Source: Trebonia sp963836195 (GTDB lineage: Bacteria > Actinomycetota > Actinomycetes > Streptosporangiales > Streptosporangiaceae). From it: 64,000 bases of DNA. Positions 47,756 to 56,922 of the stretch are shown in pieces. Positions within the stretch are counted from its first letter, which is position 1. The number at the start of each line of letters is the position of its first letter. Under the pieces are notes generated by a model that saw only the letters and a list, made by a program, of their open reading frames with translations, did no database searches and had not been told where the DNA came from. The stretch spans positions 248,001 to 312,000 of the forward strand of contig CAWIIX010000002.1 in assembly GCA_963836195.1 (NCBI GenBank), in the 5' to 3' direction. A program made the translations under genes and the position numbers.

Positions 47756-49888
47756 CTAACGCTGAGCGCTCGGCTCCGGCTGGCTCAGCGCCCGGTCCCC
47801 GGCCCCGTTGTGGTCGTGGTCCTGGTCGTGCACGATCATCACCGGCCGCTGCGAATGGGCCGCGACCTCGGCCGCGACGCTCCCGGCGACCAGCCCCCCG
47901 AGCCCGGCCCGGCGGTGCGCGCCGAGCACGATGAGGCTGGCGTCGTGATCCTCGGCCGCCTGGTTGATGCCCTTCTCGGCCGGCGTTCCCTGGACCGCCA
48001 GGGCCTCCGAAGAGAATCCGGCCTCCTCGGCCAACAGGGCGCCCTGCTCGGCCGTCCGCTGGGCCGCCTCCTCGACCGACCCGGCGCAGGCCGCGTCGAA
48101 CTCGGCCCCGGGCTCGGGGATGAAGCCGACGTTGAACGTCCGCCACACGGTCAGCACGAGCGCGTCGCGCCCGGCCGGGAGCTGGCGGCCGGCCTCGGCG
48201 ATCGCGGCCTTGGCGAGCCGGGAGCCGTCGTACGCGAACAGCACCGGCCCCGCCGTCGACGGCTCGCCGGCCGCGTGCCGATGGCGCAGGGCGGCCGGCT
48301 CCGTCGCCGTGACCAGCCGGCCGCCGCCCGACAAGGCGGCCGCCGCGGCCGTCTTGGCCAGCGTCGGCAGCGGCGCGCCGGGCCGCAGCGCGGCCAGCAG
48401 CGGCGGCGAGTCCCAGGCCGGCTCCATGCCGCCCATCCACGTCTCGATCGCCGGCGCGGCGGGCCGCACCCGGCCGAGCGCGTACAGCAGCACGCCGACG
48501 ATCGCCCCGCCCGCCGCCAGCCCGAAGCAGATCCACAGCGCGGTGTTGAAGGCCGGGCTCGGCAGCCCGGTCAGCGTGATCGCGAAGTGCAGCAGGATCG
48601 GCGTGACCAGGAACGCGGCGATCGCCCGGAGCAGCTCCAGGATCGCGAAGACGCGCTGGATGGAGGCCGACCGCAGCGAGTACCCGGCCATGAACAGGGC
48701 CGGCACGACCGAGGCGCCGATGCCGATCCCGACCAGCGCCGAGCCGACCAGGGTGATCGTCGAGCTCGCGGGGACGACCGCGCGCAGGACCAGGATCCCG
48801 GCCGCCAGGACCACCAAACCGAACAGGGCGTAGTAGTGAATGAACCGCGTGCTGAATATCCGCCCGAACGCGATCGCGGTGACAACGGCCGCCGCCAGCT
48901 CGGGGATGTACAGCAGCCCCAGGTGCAGCGGCGTGAAGTGCGCGGTCTGCACGGTCGCCGTCAGCGCGATCGCCGAGGTCGCCGCGGCCGCCGCGCACAT
49001 CGCGATGATGACCCCGGTGACCGGGATCGTGGTGGTCAGGGCGCGCAGGATGAGCAGCGGATGGCGGGCGTGGTACTCGTACACCACCAGGGTCACGATC
49101 AGCGCGATCCCGACCAGCAGCGGCACCACCGCCACCGGGTCGAGGAACCCGTGCGTGAGCAGCTGCGCCGCCCCGAAGAAGGCCAGCACCGAGCCGCTCG
49201 CCGCCAGCCCGATCGCGACCGGGTCCCGCGGGGCGCTGAGGTCGGCCGGCGGCGCGTCCGAGAACGTCAGCAGCGCGAACACCAGCCCCAGGAAGGCGAC
49301 CCCGGCCACGATCCAGAACAGCGGCCGCCAGGCGTGGAACGAGGCCTGGGCCCCGCCGATGAGCGGCCCGGCCGCGACCGCGCCGAAGATGCACAGGTTG
49401 AAGATCACCGCGGTCTGCCGCAGCTTCTTGACCGGGTAGCCCAGGATCAGCGGCGGGGTCGAGGCGATGAGCAGCAGGCTCGTGCACAGCCCCTGGAGCA
49501 CGTGCCCGACGATGAACATGGCCGGCCCGTTCGCGGCCGCCGCGAGTATGGACCCGATCACCAGCAAGGAGGCGTAGACGACCGTCAGCCGGCGCTGCGG
49601 CAGATGCTGGGCGAGCTGCACCGCCAGGACCGTGCCGAGCGCATAGCCCGCGTTGGCCAGGCCGTAGCCGATGCCGAGGGTCTGCTCGCTGGTGTGCAAC
49701 GACGCGGCGATGGTCGGCGTGAGCGAATCCAGCGCGCCCGACAAACCCAGGTACGGGACCAGGAACAGAACGACCATCGCCGCCGTCGGCGCGTACCGCC
49801 CCGATAGCGGCCCGGGCCGTATCGGCTCGCGCCGCTCACCCTCGTCATGGTGACGCTCCGGAGTCGGCAAGATCCTCTCGCGTGCCAT
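47756..49888 (-). CDS. MFS transporter fused to a universal stress protein domain
   Basis: About 710 residues. Residues 30-480 form a 14-helix DHA2/EmrB-type carrier (MVVLFLVPYLGLSGALDSLTPTIAASLHTS, then YGLANAGYALGTVLAVQLAQHLPQRRLTVVYASLL). After a soluble linker (480-545) comes a complete UspA domain: PVLFAYDGSRLAKAAIAEAGRQLPAGRDALVLTVWRTF, ending in the ATP loop IVLGAHRRAGLGGLVAGSVAAEVAAHSQRPVMIV, which keeps the G-x2-G-x9-G-S-type pattern. The UspA part faces the cytoplasm and may gate export by nucleotide state; that is inference. Substrate unknown. Confidence 0.86.
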   Translation of the reverse strand: MARERILPTPERHHDEGERREPIRPGPLSGRYAPTAAMVVLFLVPYLGLSGALDSLTPTIAASLHTSEQTLGIGYGLANAGYALGTVLAVQLAQHLPQRRLTVVYASLLVIGSILAAAANGPAMFIVGHVLQGLCTSLLLIASTPPLILGYPVKKLRQTAVIFNLCIFGAVAAGPLIGGAQASFHAWRPLFWIVAGVAFLGLVFALLTFSDAPPADLSAPRDPVAIGLAASGSVLAFFGAAQLLTHGFLDPVAVVPLLVGIALIVTLVVYEYHARHPLLILRALTTTIPVTGVIIAMCAAAAATSAIALTATVQTAHFTPLHLGLLYIPELAAAVVTAIAFGRIFSTRFIHYYALFGLVVLAAGILVLRAVVPASSTITLVGSALVGIGIGASVVPALFMAGYSLRSASIQRVFAILELLRAIAAFLVTPILLHFAITLTGLPSPAFNTALWICFGLAAGGAIVGVLLYALGRVRPAAPAIETWMGGMEPAWDSPPLLAALRPGAPLPTLAKTAAAAALSGGGRLVTATEPAALRHRHAAGEPSTAGPVLFAYDGSRLAKAAIAEAGRQLPAGRDALVLTVWRTFNVGFIPEPGAEFDAACAGSVEEAAQRTAEQGALLAEEAGFSSEALAVQGTPAEKGINQAAEDHDASLIVLGAHRRAGLGGLVAGSVAAEVAAHSQRPVMIVHDQDHDHNGAGDRALSQPEPSAQR

Positions 49889-50001
49889 CTGTCCATTTTT
49901 GCCGGCCACCGCTAACCGGCAGTGAGCGGGCCGGCCAGTCGCCCGGAATCCGCCGCTTGCCCGGAATGCGCCTCGGCGCCCGGCCCCATAACATCGGTCT
50001 C

Positions 50002-50430
50002 GTGACGACCGATGAGGCAGCCCCGCCCAGCCGCGACCAGGAGCGGGTTGTCGCCGAGTTCCGGGCCCGGGGCGGGCAGGTCGGCGGCTACCACGCCAGC
50101 ATGCAGCTCCTCCTGCTCACCACCACCGGCGCGCGAACCGGTCAGCGCCGGGCGGTGCCGCTCACCTACGTCCCCGACGGCGACCGCTACATCGTCACGG
50201 CCGGCAACGCCGGCTCCGACCGGCATCCGGCCTGGTACCACAACCTGCTGGCGAATCCGGAAGCCACCGTCGAGGTCGGCCGCGAGGCCTTCGGCGCCGT
50301 CGCCGTCATCGCCGACGAGGCCGAGCGCGAGGCCCTCTACGACTTCTTCGCCGCCGCCTACCCCGTCCTCGACGACTACCAGTCTCAGACCCGGCGCCAG
50401 ATCCCCCTCGTCATCCTCACCCGCCGCTAA
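50002..50430 (+). CDS. Deazaflavin (F420)-dependent nitroreductase-family protein (DDN)
   Basis: 142 residues from GTG 50002: ERVVAEFRARGGQVGGYHASMQLLLLTTTGARTGQRRAVPLTYVPDGDRYIVTAGNAGSDRHPAWYHNLLANPEATVEVG. This is the split beta-barrel of DDN, with the HPAWYHNL signature. Ends LVILTRR as in relatives. It reduces an unknown substrate with F420H2. About half its residues agree with 40598-41089. Confidence 0.88.
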   Translation: MTTDEAAPPSRDQERVVAEFRARGGQVGGYHASMQLLLLTTTGARTGQRRAVPLTYVPDGDRYIVTAGNAGSDRHPAWYHNLLANPEATVEVGREAFGAVAVIADEAEREALYDFFAAAYPVLDDYQSQTRRQIPLVILTRR

Positions 50431-50523
50431 CCAGCCACCACGCCCGGGAACGTTGCACCGCCGCCTGAGCGTTGACACGGATGTGCCGCCGCTCCCGCAA
50501 CTCGCGCATTCCGGCAACGCCCC

Positions 50524-52827
50524 GTGCTGAACGGCCTCCGCAACCGCGCCGCGCGCTTCCTCCAGCGGCCCGGCACCGCCGACCTCAGGCCCTACCTGGC
50601 ACTGCTGCCAGCTATCGCCGACCGTGAGCAGGCGGTCGCCGCCCTCGACGACAGCGAGCTGACCGCCGCCGCCAGAAGGGCGGCCGATACCTCCGATGAC
50701 GCCGCGTTCTGCGCGCTCGGCCGCGAAGCGGCCCGCCGCGGTCTGGGCGAGCGCCCGTTCGACGTGCAGCTCGTCGGCACCCTCGCCCTGATGAACGGCC
50801 TGGTCGCGGAGATGGCCACTGGCGAGGGCAAGACGCTGTCGGGCACGCTCGCCGCCGCCGGCTACGCCCTCAAAGGCCGGTCGGTGCACGTCATGTCGGT
50901 CAACGACTACCTCGCCCGCCGCGACGCCGAGTGGATGCGCCCGGTCTACCACCTGCTCGGGGTGACCGTCGGATGGATCGGCCAGGCGGCCACCCCGGCC
51001 GAGCGCAAGAGCGCCTACGCCGCCCAGGTCACCTACGGGTCGGTGAGCGAGTTCGGCTTCGACGTTCTGCGCGACCGCCTCGCAACCAGCCCGGAAAAGC
51101 GAATAACGACCGCACCAGACGTGGCCCTGATCGACGAGGCCGACTCCGTGCTCGTCGACGAGGCGCTGGTGCCGCTGGTCCTGGCCGGCGCCGCCGACGC
51201 CGGCCAGGCCGACCAGGACATAGCGCACATCGCACGAAGCCTGCGGCCCGGCCGCGACTACGAGGTCGACGAGGACGGCCGAAGCGTCCACCTGACCGAC
51301 CAGGGGACCCGGGCCGTCGAGGCGGCCCTGGGCGGCATCGACCTCTACACCAACCCGCACCTGACCACCCTGACCAGGCTCAACGTGGCGCTCTACGCCG
51401 AGGCGCTGCTCCGCCGCGATGTCGACTACATCGTCAGGGACGGCAGGATCCACCTCGTCAACGCGTCCCGCGGCCGGGTTGCCCGGCTGCAACGCTGGCC
51501 CGACGGGCTGCACGCGGCCGTCGAGGCGAAGGAGGGCCTGGCCGCGACCGAGACCGGCGAGATCCTCGACAGCATCACGATCCAGTCGCTGGTCAAGCGG
51601 TACCCGACGGTGTGCGGCATGACCGGCACCGCCGTGGCCGTGGGGGAGCAGCTCCGCGAGTTCTACGACCTCGAGATCGCCGTGATCCCGCCGAACCGCC
51701 CGTGCGTGCGCGCCGACCAGCCGGACCGCCTGTACGCCACCCAGACCCAGAAGGAGAAGGCGCTCGCCGACCACGCCGCCGCCGTGCACGCCGAAGGTCG
51801 GCCGGTCCTGATCGGCACCCTGGACGTGGCCGAGTCCGAGCGCATCGCCCAGCGCCTGACCCGCCAGGGCCTGAGCTGCGTCGTCCTCAACGCCAAGAAC
51901 GACGCCGAGGAAGCCGCGATCGTGGCCGAGGCCGGCACCCGTGGGGCCGTCACCGTCTCCACCCAGATGGCGGGCCGGGGAACCGATATCCGGCTCGGCG
52001 GCGCGGCGGGCGACGACGGCCAGATCGCCGCGCTCGGCGGGCTGCACGTGGTCGGCGCCGGCCGGCACGGCAGCAGCCGGCTCGACCACCAGCTGCGGGG
52101 GAGGGCCGGGCGCCAGGGGGATCCGGGCAGCTCGGTCTTCTTCGCCAGCCTGCAGGACGAGCTCGTCACCCGGCACGTGCCGGACGCACGACCGCCGGCG
52201 GCGGTCGGCCCGGATGGCAGGACCGAGGACGCCGGGTCACGGGAGACGGTCGACCACGCGCAGCGGGTCGCCGAAGGCGTCAGCTTGGAGATCCACCGCA
52301 ACACCTGGCGCTACAACAAGGTCATCGACGTCCAGCGGAAAAGCGTGCTCGCGCAGCGCGACCGAGTGCTGAGCACCGACGCGGCCCTGAGCGCTTTCGC
52401 CCGGCAGTCCCCGGACCGCTTCGCCGCCCTGCAAGCCATCGCCCCCGACGGGGTACTGCGAGACACCGCCCGCCAGATCACCCTCTGGCACCTGGACCGG
52501 GCCTGGGCGGATCACCTCAGCTACCTGGCCGACCTCCGCGAGGGCATTCACCTGCGCGCGCTCGGACGCGGTCTCAACCCGGTCGACGAATTCCACAACG
52601 AGGCCGTCCGCGCGTTCTCCTGCCTGCTCGCGGACGTCGAGGAACGGTCGGTCGAGAGCTTCGAGACCGTCCCCATCACCGCCGAAGGGGCCGACCTGGC
52701 CGCCGCCGGCCTGAAGCGTCCCACCGCTACCTGGACCTACCTCGTCCAAGACAACCCGTTCGGCACCGACATCGACCGGGCGCTGCGCACCGTGGCCCAG
52801 GCGATGCGCCGCCTGCTGCCCTCCTGA
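50524..52827 (+). CDS. secA2: Accessory preprotein translocase ATPase SecA2
   Basis: 767 residues from a GTG. Walker A ATGEGKT at residues 98-104; DEAD at 204-207; VSTQMAGRGTDIRLGG and LDHQLRGRAGRQGDPGSSVFFASLQDEL are the second motor domain. It is about 140 residues shorter than the housekeeping SecA, has gaps in the helical wing, and lacks the C-terminal zinc CxC tail, which are features of actinobacterial SecA2. It drives export of a subset of proteins through SecYEG. No adjacent substrate is evident. Confidence 0.9.
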   Translation: MLNGLRNRAARFLQRPGTADLRPYLALLPAIADREQAVAALDDSELTAAARRAADTSDDAAFCALGREAARRGLGERPFDVQLVGTLALMNGLVAEMATGEGKTLSGTLAAAGYALKGRSVHVMSVNDYLARRDAEWMRPVYHLLGVTVGWIGQAATPAERKSAYAAQVTYGSVSEFGFDVLRDRLATSPEKRITTAPDVALIDEADSVLVDEALVPLVLAGAADAGQADQDIAHIARSLRPGRDYEVDEDGRSVHLTDQGTRAVEAALGGIDLYTNPHLTTLTRLNVALYAEALLRRDVDYIVRDGRIHLVNASRGRVARLQRWPDGLHAAVEAKEGLAATETGEILDSITIQSLVKRYPTVCGMTGTAVAVGEQLREFYDLEIAVIPPNRPCVRADQPDRLYATQTQKEKALADHAAAVHAEGRPVLIGTLDVAESERIAQRLTRQGLSCVVLNAKNDAEEAAIVAEAGTRGAVTVSTQMAGRGTDIRLGGAAGDDGQIAALGGLHVVGAGRHGSSRLDHQLRGRAGRQGDPGSSVFFASLQDELVTRHVPDARPPAAVGPDGRTEDAGSRETVDHAQRVAEGVSLEIHRNTWRYNKVIDVQRKSVLAQRDRVLSTDAALSAFARQSPDRFAALQAIAPDGVLRDTARQITLWHLDRAWADHLSYLADLREGIHLRALGRGLNPVDEFHNEAVRAFSCLLADVEERSVESFETVPITAEGADLAAAGLKRPTATWTYLVQDNPFGTDIDRALRTVAQAMRRLLPS

Positions 52828-52926
52828 CCGCGTCGCCACCCGGGTGCGGGGAGTAACAGGGGAGTAACATCGGCCGCACGGCCTGTCGTAGGCGGGGCGT
52901 TGAGACTCAACCAGTGGAGGTCCCCG

Positions 52927-53370
52927 ATGGCCGAGCTCCCGCCGCTCCCCACCGGTTTTGTGGTGAACCACTTCATCACCTCGGACGACGTCGAGCGCGC
53001 GGCCCTCTTCTACACCGAGGTACTCGGCGGCGCGGTCGTCTTCGGCCCGGTGCCGACCGTGGTCGAGCTATCCAACAGCTTCATCGTCATCAACGCGGGC
53101 GGGGGCCCGACCGACGACAAGCCGACGGTCACGCTCGAGACGCCACCCGATCCCAACCGGACCAGCAGCTTCCTCAACCTCCGGGTCAAGGACATCGAGG
53201 CCGCCTACGCCGCCTGGAGCGCCCGCGGCGCGCAGTTCCTGACCCCGCCGAAACAGCACCCGTACGAGACCCGCTGCTACATCCGCGACCCCGACGGCTA
53301 TCTGATCGAAGTCGGGCAGACCACGGACCCGAAGGGGGACTGGATCCCCGACGGCTGGTCACCGAGCTAG
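52927..53370 (+). CDS. VOC-family protein
   Basis: 147 residues from ATG 52927 with GGAGG upstream: GFVVNHFITSDDVERAALFYTEVLGGAVVFGPVP, then SFLNLRVKDIEAAYAAWSARGAQFLTPPKQHPYETRCYIRDPDGYLIEVGQTT. Glyoxalase fold. It is 11 bases upstream of the oxidoreductase pseudogene on the same strand and probably co-transcribed. Confidence 0.88.
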   Translation: MAELPPLPTGFVVNHFITSDDVERAALFYTEVLGGAVVFGPVPTVVELSNSFIVINAGGGPTDDKPTVTLETPPDPNRTSSFLNLRVKDIEAAYAAWSARGAQFLTPPKQHPYETRCYIRDPDGYLIEVGQTTDPKGDWIPDGWSPS

Positions 53371-53381
53371 GTGAGGCCCGC

Positions 53382-54016
53382 ATGACCACCGCGATCATCG
53401 GCACCGGCGGGATCGGATCCGCCATCGCCCGCGAGCTCGCCACGGGCGGCGAGTCCCTGCGGCTCGCCAGCGCCGACCACGAGTCGGCGCGAACGCTGGC
53501 GGCCAAGATCGGTCACGGCGCCGTCGCCGCCGCCGACAACCACGACGCGCTCCAGGGGGCCGACGCCGTCATCCTCGCGCTCCGGTTCACCGTCCTCAAG
53601 GGCGTCATCGCCGAGATCGCCGACCGGCTGGCGGGCACGCTCGTGGTCGTCCCGAGCAACCCGATCACCGCCGACGCGCACGGCAACCTCTCCCGCCTGC
53701 TGCCACCAGGGCAGGCCGCGGGCAACGTCGTGGCCGGCTGGCTGCCGGCCGGCGCCCGCCTGGCGATGGCGTTCGGAACCCTGCCGGCCGATCTCCTCGA
53801 GTCCTCGAGCCGCCAGTCACCCAAGCCCGCCGTCCTCTTCTACGCGACCGACGACGACCAGGCCGGCCGCGAGGTCGAGCGGCTCATCCGCACGGCCGGC
53901 TTCGAGCCGGCAAGGCCGGCGGCCTCGACCAGTCAACCCGGCTCGAGGTTGGCGGCGACCTCCACGAACTCGTCGTCGGCCCCGCCCAGGCGCGATCAGT
54001 GATCAGCACGGCCTGA
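53382..54016 (+). pseudogene. NADP-binding oxidoreductase (F420 reductase-like), frameshifted near the end
   Basis: TTAIIGTGGIGSAIARELATGGESLRLASADHESARTLAAKIG is the NADP fold; DAVILALRFTVLKGVIAEIADRL and LVVVPSNPITAD follow, as in NADPH-dependent F420 reductase relatives. Near 53905-53915 (GAGCCGGCAAGGCC) the frame shifts. The correct ending (KAGGLDQSTRLEVGGDLHELVVGPAQARSVISTA) runs in the next frame to a TGA at 54014-54016. In the first frame the end is a low-complexity S/P/R run to 54002. One base restores it. Confidence 0.8.
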
Positions 54017-54033
54017 CCGCCGGGCAGGCGGGC

Positions 54034-54339
54034 CTAGCGGGATCGCCCGTCCAGCCACAGACTCCACGCCCGCACGTCCTTGATCCGGAACACCCCGTGC
54101 ACCGTCCACGGATCCGCGTCGAAGATCGCGCGCGCCGCGTCCTCGTCGGGCGCCTCCACCGCCAGCAGCGCGATGTCCTCCTCGTCATCACTGGCGATCG
54201 GCCCGCCCAGGAGGATGACCCCGCGCTCGACCAGCAGATCGGCGAAGTCCCCGTGCTCTTCCCAGAAACGCTGCTCGCGCGTACCGCGCGCCCGATCCCA
54301 GTTCGGCCCCTTAGCCGTCCTGACCGCGAACACCGGCAT
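54034..54339 (-). CDS. YCII-related protein
   Basis: 101 residues from ATG 54339: MPVFAVRTAKGPNWDRARGTREQRFWEEHGDFADLLVERGVILLGGPIASDDEEDIALLAVEAPDEDAARAIFDADPWTVHGVFRIKDVRAWSLWLDGR. The His of EEHGDFAD and Asp of IFDADPW match the YciI pair. Not beside a sigma factor, so it is of a different branch from the other two YCII proteins in the window. Confidence 0.85.
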   Translation of the reverse strand: MPVFAVRTAKGPNWDRARGTREQRFWEEHGDFADLLVERGVILLGGPIASDDEEDIALLAVEAPDEDAARAIFDADPWTVHGVFRIKDVRAWSLWLDGRSR

Positions 54340-54472
54340 CGCCCCTCCATTCCATCTGATCTCCACATCTACAGCACGCCAGCTGCACCCCTATCGGCGA
54401 GAGTACAGATAGCTGGCCCCGCGGAAGGCAACTGGCCAGCGACCGGATAACCGAACCCGCCAGGAGAGCACG

Positions 54473-55189
54473 ATGACGACCACGCCGACCATCCCGCGTC
54501 CGAGGACCCCCAGCGAGTCCCTCGACAACTCGCCGCCCAGGGCCGCCTCGGTCCTCGCGGTGACGGCCCGGCCCGGCCAGGAGTCGGCCGACCTCGGCGG
54601 CCTGCTGTACGCGTTCCGCCGGGCCGGCGCCAGCCTCAGCCTGCTCAGCCTGACCCGCGGCGAGGCCGCCGGGCAGAACTCGGGCAGCGCGCGACTGGAG
54701 GCGGTGCGCCCCTGGGAGACGCAGCTGGCCGCCTCCATCCTCGGCATCCGCAGCGTCGCGGTCGCGAGCTACCGCGACGGCGCGCTGCCCGGGTACCCGG
54801 CCGCCGAGCTGGCCGACCGGATCGGTCGCGCGATCCGCGAGCGTGCCGCCGACCTGGTCCTTGTCATCGCCCCCGAGGCCGGCGACCGGGCCGACGCCGC
54901 CGTGGCCCGCGCCGCGGCGGAAGCCGCCGCAGCGGCCGGGGTATCGACGATCGCGCACACGCGGCAGGGCGTGCCCGGCGCCTGGGCGCTTGACCTGGGT
55001 CCCGACACGGAGACCGCCCGGGCCATCCAGAAGTCCGCCGCCGCCGCCCACGCCAGCCAGTCCGACGCATTGCCTGCGCTCATCGGCCGGCTGGACCTGC
55101 TCGGGAGCGGCGAGACACTGCGTTGGCTGCAACTCCCGCGGCAGATCCCAGCCCAGCGCGATGACCACCGGGCTCTGGTCACGGCTTAG
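54473..55189 (+). CDS. PIG-L deacetylase homologue without the metal-binding motif
   Basis: 238 residues. VLAVTARPGQESADLGGLLYAFRRAGASLSLLSLTRGEAAGQNSG and GIRSVAVASYRDGALPGYPAAELADRIG follow the LmbE/PIG-L family closely. The zinc motif HPDDE reads RPGQE here, and the second ligand site (usually GHPDH) reads EAGDRAD. Three of the metal ligands are therefore gone, and deacetylation of GlcNAc-type substrates (as in mycothiol MshB) is unlikely. The fold is otherwise complete with no frameshift. Confidence 0.78.
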   Translation: MTTTPTIPRPRTPSESLDNSPPRAASVLAVTARPGQESADLGGLLYAFRRAGASLSLLSLTRGEAAGQNSGSARLEAVRPWETQLAASILGIRSVAVASYRDGALPGYPAAELADRIGRAIRERAADLVLVIAPEAGDRADAAVARAAAEAAAAAGVSTIAHTRQGVPGAWALDLGPDTETARAIQKSAAAAHASQSDALPALIGRLDLLGSGETLRWLQLPRQIPAQRDDHRALVTA

Positions 55190-55243
55190 GCCGCCGCCGC
55201 TGCCGATGGCCGCGCTGCCACGATGACCGACAACAGCGACGAA

Positions 55244-56317
55244 TCAGGGCCTGGCCTCTAGGACCAGGTTCATGGGGGTCTGCGTGGCCCGGCGGAACCG
55301 GGTATAGCCGGCCTGCTCGAAGATTTGACGTAGCCGTGCCTCGCCGGCCTGCGCGCCGAGCGCGGCGCCCGGCTCCTGGGACAGCGAGTTGGGCGAGCAG
55401 ACTGCGGACGAGGCGTGATAAAACAGCGGCGCCATCGGGTTGGACGTCAGGTTCGCCTGGTGATCATCCAGCGCGAACGGCTCGACCAGCAGCACGGTGC
55501 CGCCGGGTTCAAGGTGCTCGCGGGCGTACCGGGCCGCGCCCGCCGGGTCACCCATGTCGTGCAAGCAATCGAAGAAGCAGATCAGGTCGAACCGGCCGGG
55601 GTAGCCGTCGGCCGCCGCCACGTCGAAAGTCGCCCGGCCGGTCACACCCGCCTGCTCGGCCCGGGTGCGAGCGGTGGCGATCGAGGGCTGGTGGAAGTCG
55701 AAGCCCGAGAACCGGGAGTTGGGGAAGGCGTCCGCCATCACCACGACCGAGGCCCCGTGGCCGCAGCCGACGTCGGCCACCTGCGCGCCGGCCTCGAGCT
55801 TGCCCTGGACGCCGTCCAGGGCTCCGATCCAGTCGGCCAGGTGGGCCCGGTACCCCGTGCGGAACAGCCACTCCGTGCCCTGGAACAGCCGCGGGTCATG
55901 ATCGGCCCAGCTCATCGCCCCGGTGCCGCGGAAGGCCGCGGTAAGTTCGTCGAAATCGGCGTAGAAGGAGCCGACCGCGTTCATCGCCCGGGCGGTGAAC
56001 ACCGGCGAGCCGTCGTCGGCCAGGGCCATGACCGCCTCCCCGCTCAGCCCGTAATTATCGGCGGCCGGGTCGTAGCTGACCAGGCCGGAGGCGGCCTGCC
56101 CGTCCAGCCATTCCGCCACCAGCCTGGGGTTGCAGCCCGCCCCGGCCGCGATCTCGGCCGCGGTGGCAGGCCCGGAGGCGGCCATCGTCCGGTACAGGCC
56201 GAGCTCGTCGCCCAGCCAGATTCCGTGGCACACCGCAGCGCCGGTCATGAATCCGATCATGCGGTGCATGAATTCCTCAAGCCGGGCTTCGTCAACGCCA
56301 GCGGTCACCGCCAACAC
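55244..56317 (-). CDS. SAM-dependent methyltransferase with N-terminal winged helix
   Basis: 357 residues. Residues 20-95 (HRMIGFMTGAAVCHGIWLGDELGLYRTMAASGPATAAEIAAGAGCNPRLVAEWLDGQAASGLVSYDP) are a dimerisation winged helix; VADVGCGHGASVVVMADAFPNSRFSGFDFHQPSIATAR is the SAM site (motif I GCGHG). FDLICFFDCLHDMGDPAGAARYAREHLEPGGTVLLVEP gives motif II and III. Similar to ubiquinone/menaquinone-type and mycolic-type O- or C-methyltransferases of actinomycetes. Substrate unknown. Confidence 0.87.
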   Translation of the reverse strand: MLAVTAGVDEARLEEFMHRMIGFMTGAAVCHGIWLGDELGLYRTMAASGPATAAEIAAGAGCNPRLVAEWLDGQAASGLVSYDPAADNYGLSGEAVMALADDGSPVFTARAMNAVGSFYADFDELTAAFRGTGAMSWADHDPRLFQGTEWLFRTGYRAHLADWIGALDGVQGKLEAGAQVADVGCGHGASVVVMADAFPNSRFSGFDFHQPSIATARTRAEQAGVTGRATFDVAAADGYPGRFDLICFFDCLHDMGDPAGAARYAREHLEPGGTVLLVEPFALDDHQANLTSNPMAPLFYHASSAVCSPNSLSQEPGAALGAQAGEARLRQIFEQAGYTRFRRATQTPMNLVLEARP

Positions 56318-56497
56318 CCCTTATCCCTCGTGCGTGAGGCCCCGGGCATGTGCGCGGCCCTGGGGCAGCGTGGTCGTTCAGCTCACTCGACCCCACCCCG
56401 ACGCAGCCGGCATGCAGACGATGTGTAGACCGTGTGGAGATCGTCTCCTCCCCGGTCACCCCGGAGTCGATCACCAGCTGAAACTGAGCGGTCGTGA

Positions 56498-56878
56498 TCA
56501 CTCCCAGCGCCGGGCGTTATCGTCGTTCAGGGATCCTGGACTCACCGGCAGCACGCAGAACACCAGGCCGGCCGGGTCCCGCATCACCCACCAGGTAGCC
56601 ACCGCCTGCACGCGCTCCGCGCCGAGCCGCTCGAGTCGCGCCACCTCGGCATCCACATCGTCGGTGTGAATGTCCAGGTGAACGCGCGGCGGCCCGGATT
56701 CCAGGCGCTGTATGAGCAGCATCAGGTCGCTGCCGGGCATGAGGGCGCCGTGATATTCGGCCGAGTAGACCCCCGGCAGCTCCCGCCCGACCGCGCCCTG
56801 CCAGAACGCCAGCTCCTGATCATGCACCTCTGGTGGCGCATCGATCACAATCTTGAGCACACGGCTGTAGTGAGACAT
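56498..56878 (-). CDS. VOC-family protein
   Basis: 126 residues. SHYSRVLKIVIDAPPEVHDQELAFWQGAVGRELPGVYSAEYHGALMPGSDLMLLIQRLESGPPRVHLDIHTDDVDAEVARLERLGAERVQAVATWWVMRDPAGLVFCVLP. Glyoxalase-like fold with one histidine in the HLDIH strand. Two start codons three residues apart. The divergent PhyH gene begins 45 bases away. Confidence 0.86.
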   Translation of the reverse strand: MSHYSRVLKIVIDAPPEVHDQELAFWQGAVGRELPGVYSAEYHGALMPGSDLMLLIQRLESGPPRVHLDIHTDDVDAEVARLERLGAERVQAVATWWVMRDPAGLVFCVLPVSPGSLNDDNARRWE

Positions 56879-56922
56879 GGCCATCATGGTGCCACGACGA
56901 CGAAACCGCCGATAATGCCCTT

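Noticed and set aside
47405..49807. An 800-codon plus-strand frame opposite the MFS-UspA gene
   Set aside because: Low-complexity R/G/D/Q text without any motif; the minus strand encodes a clear transporter.
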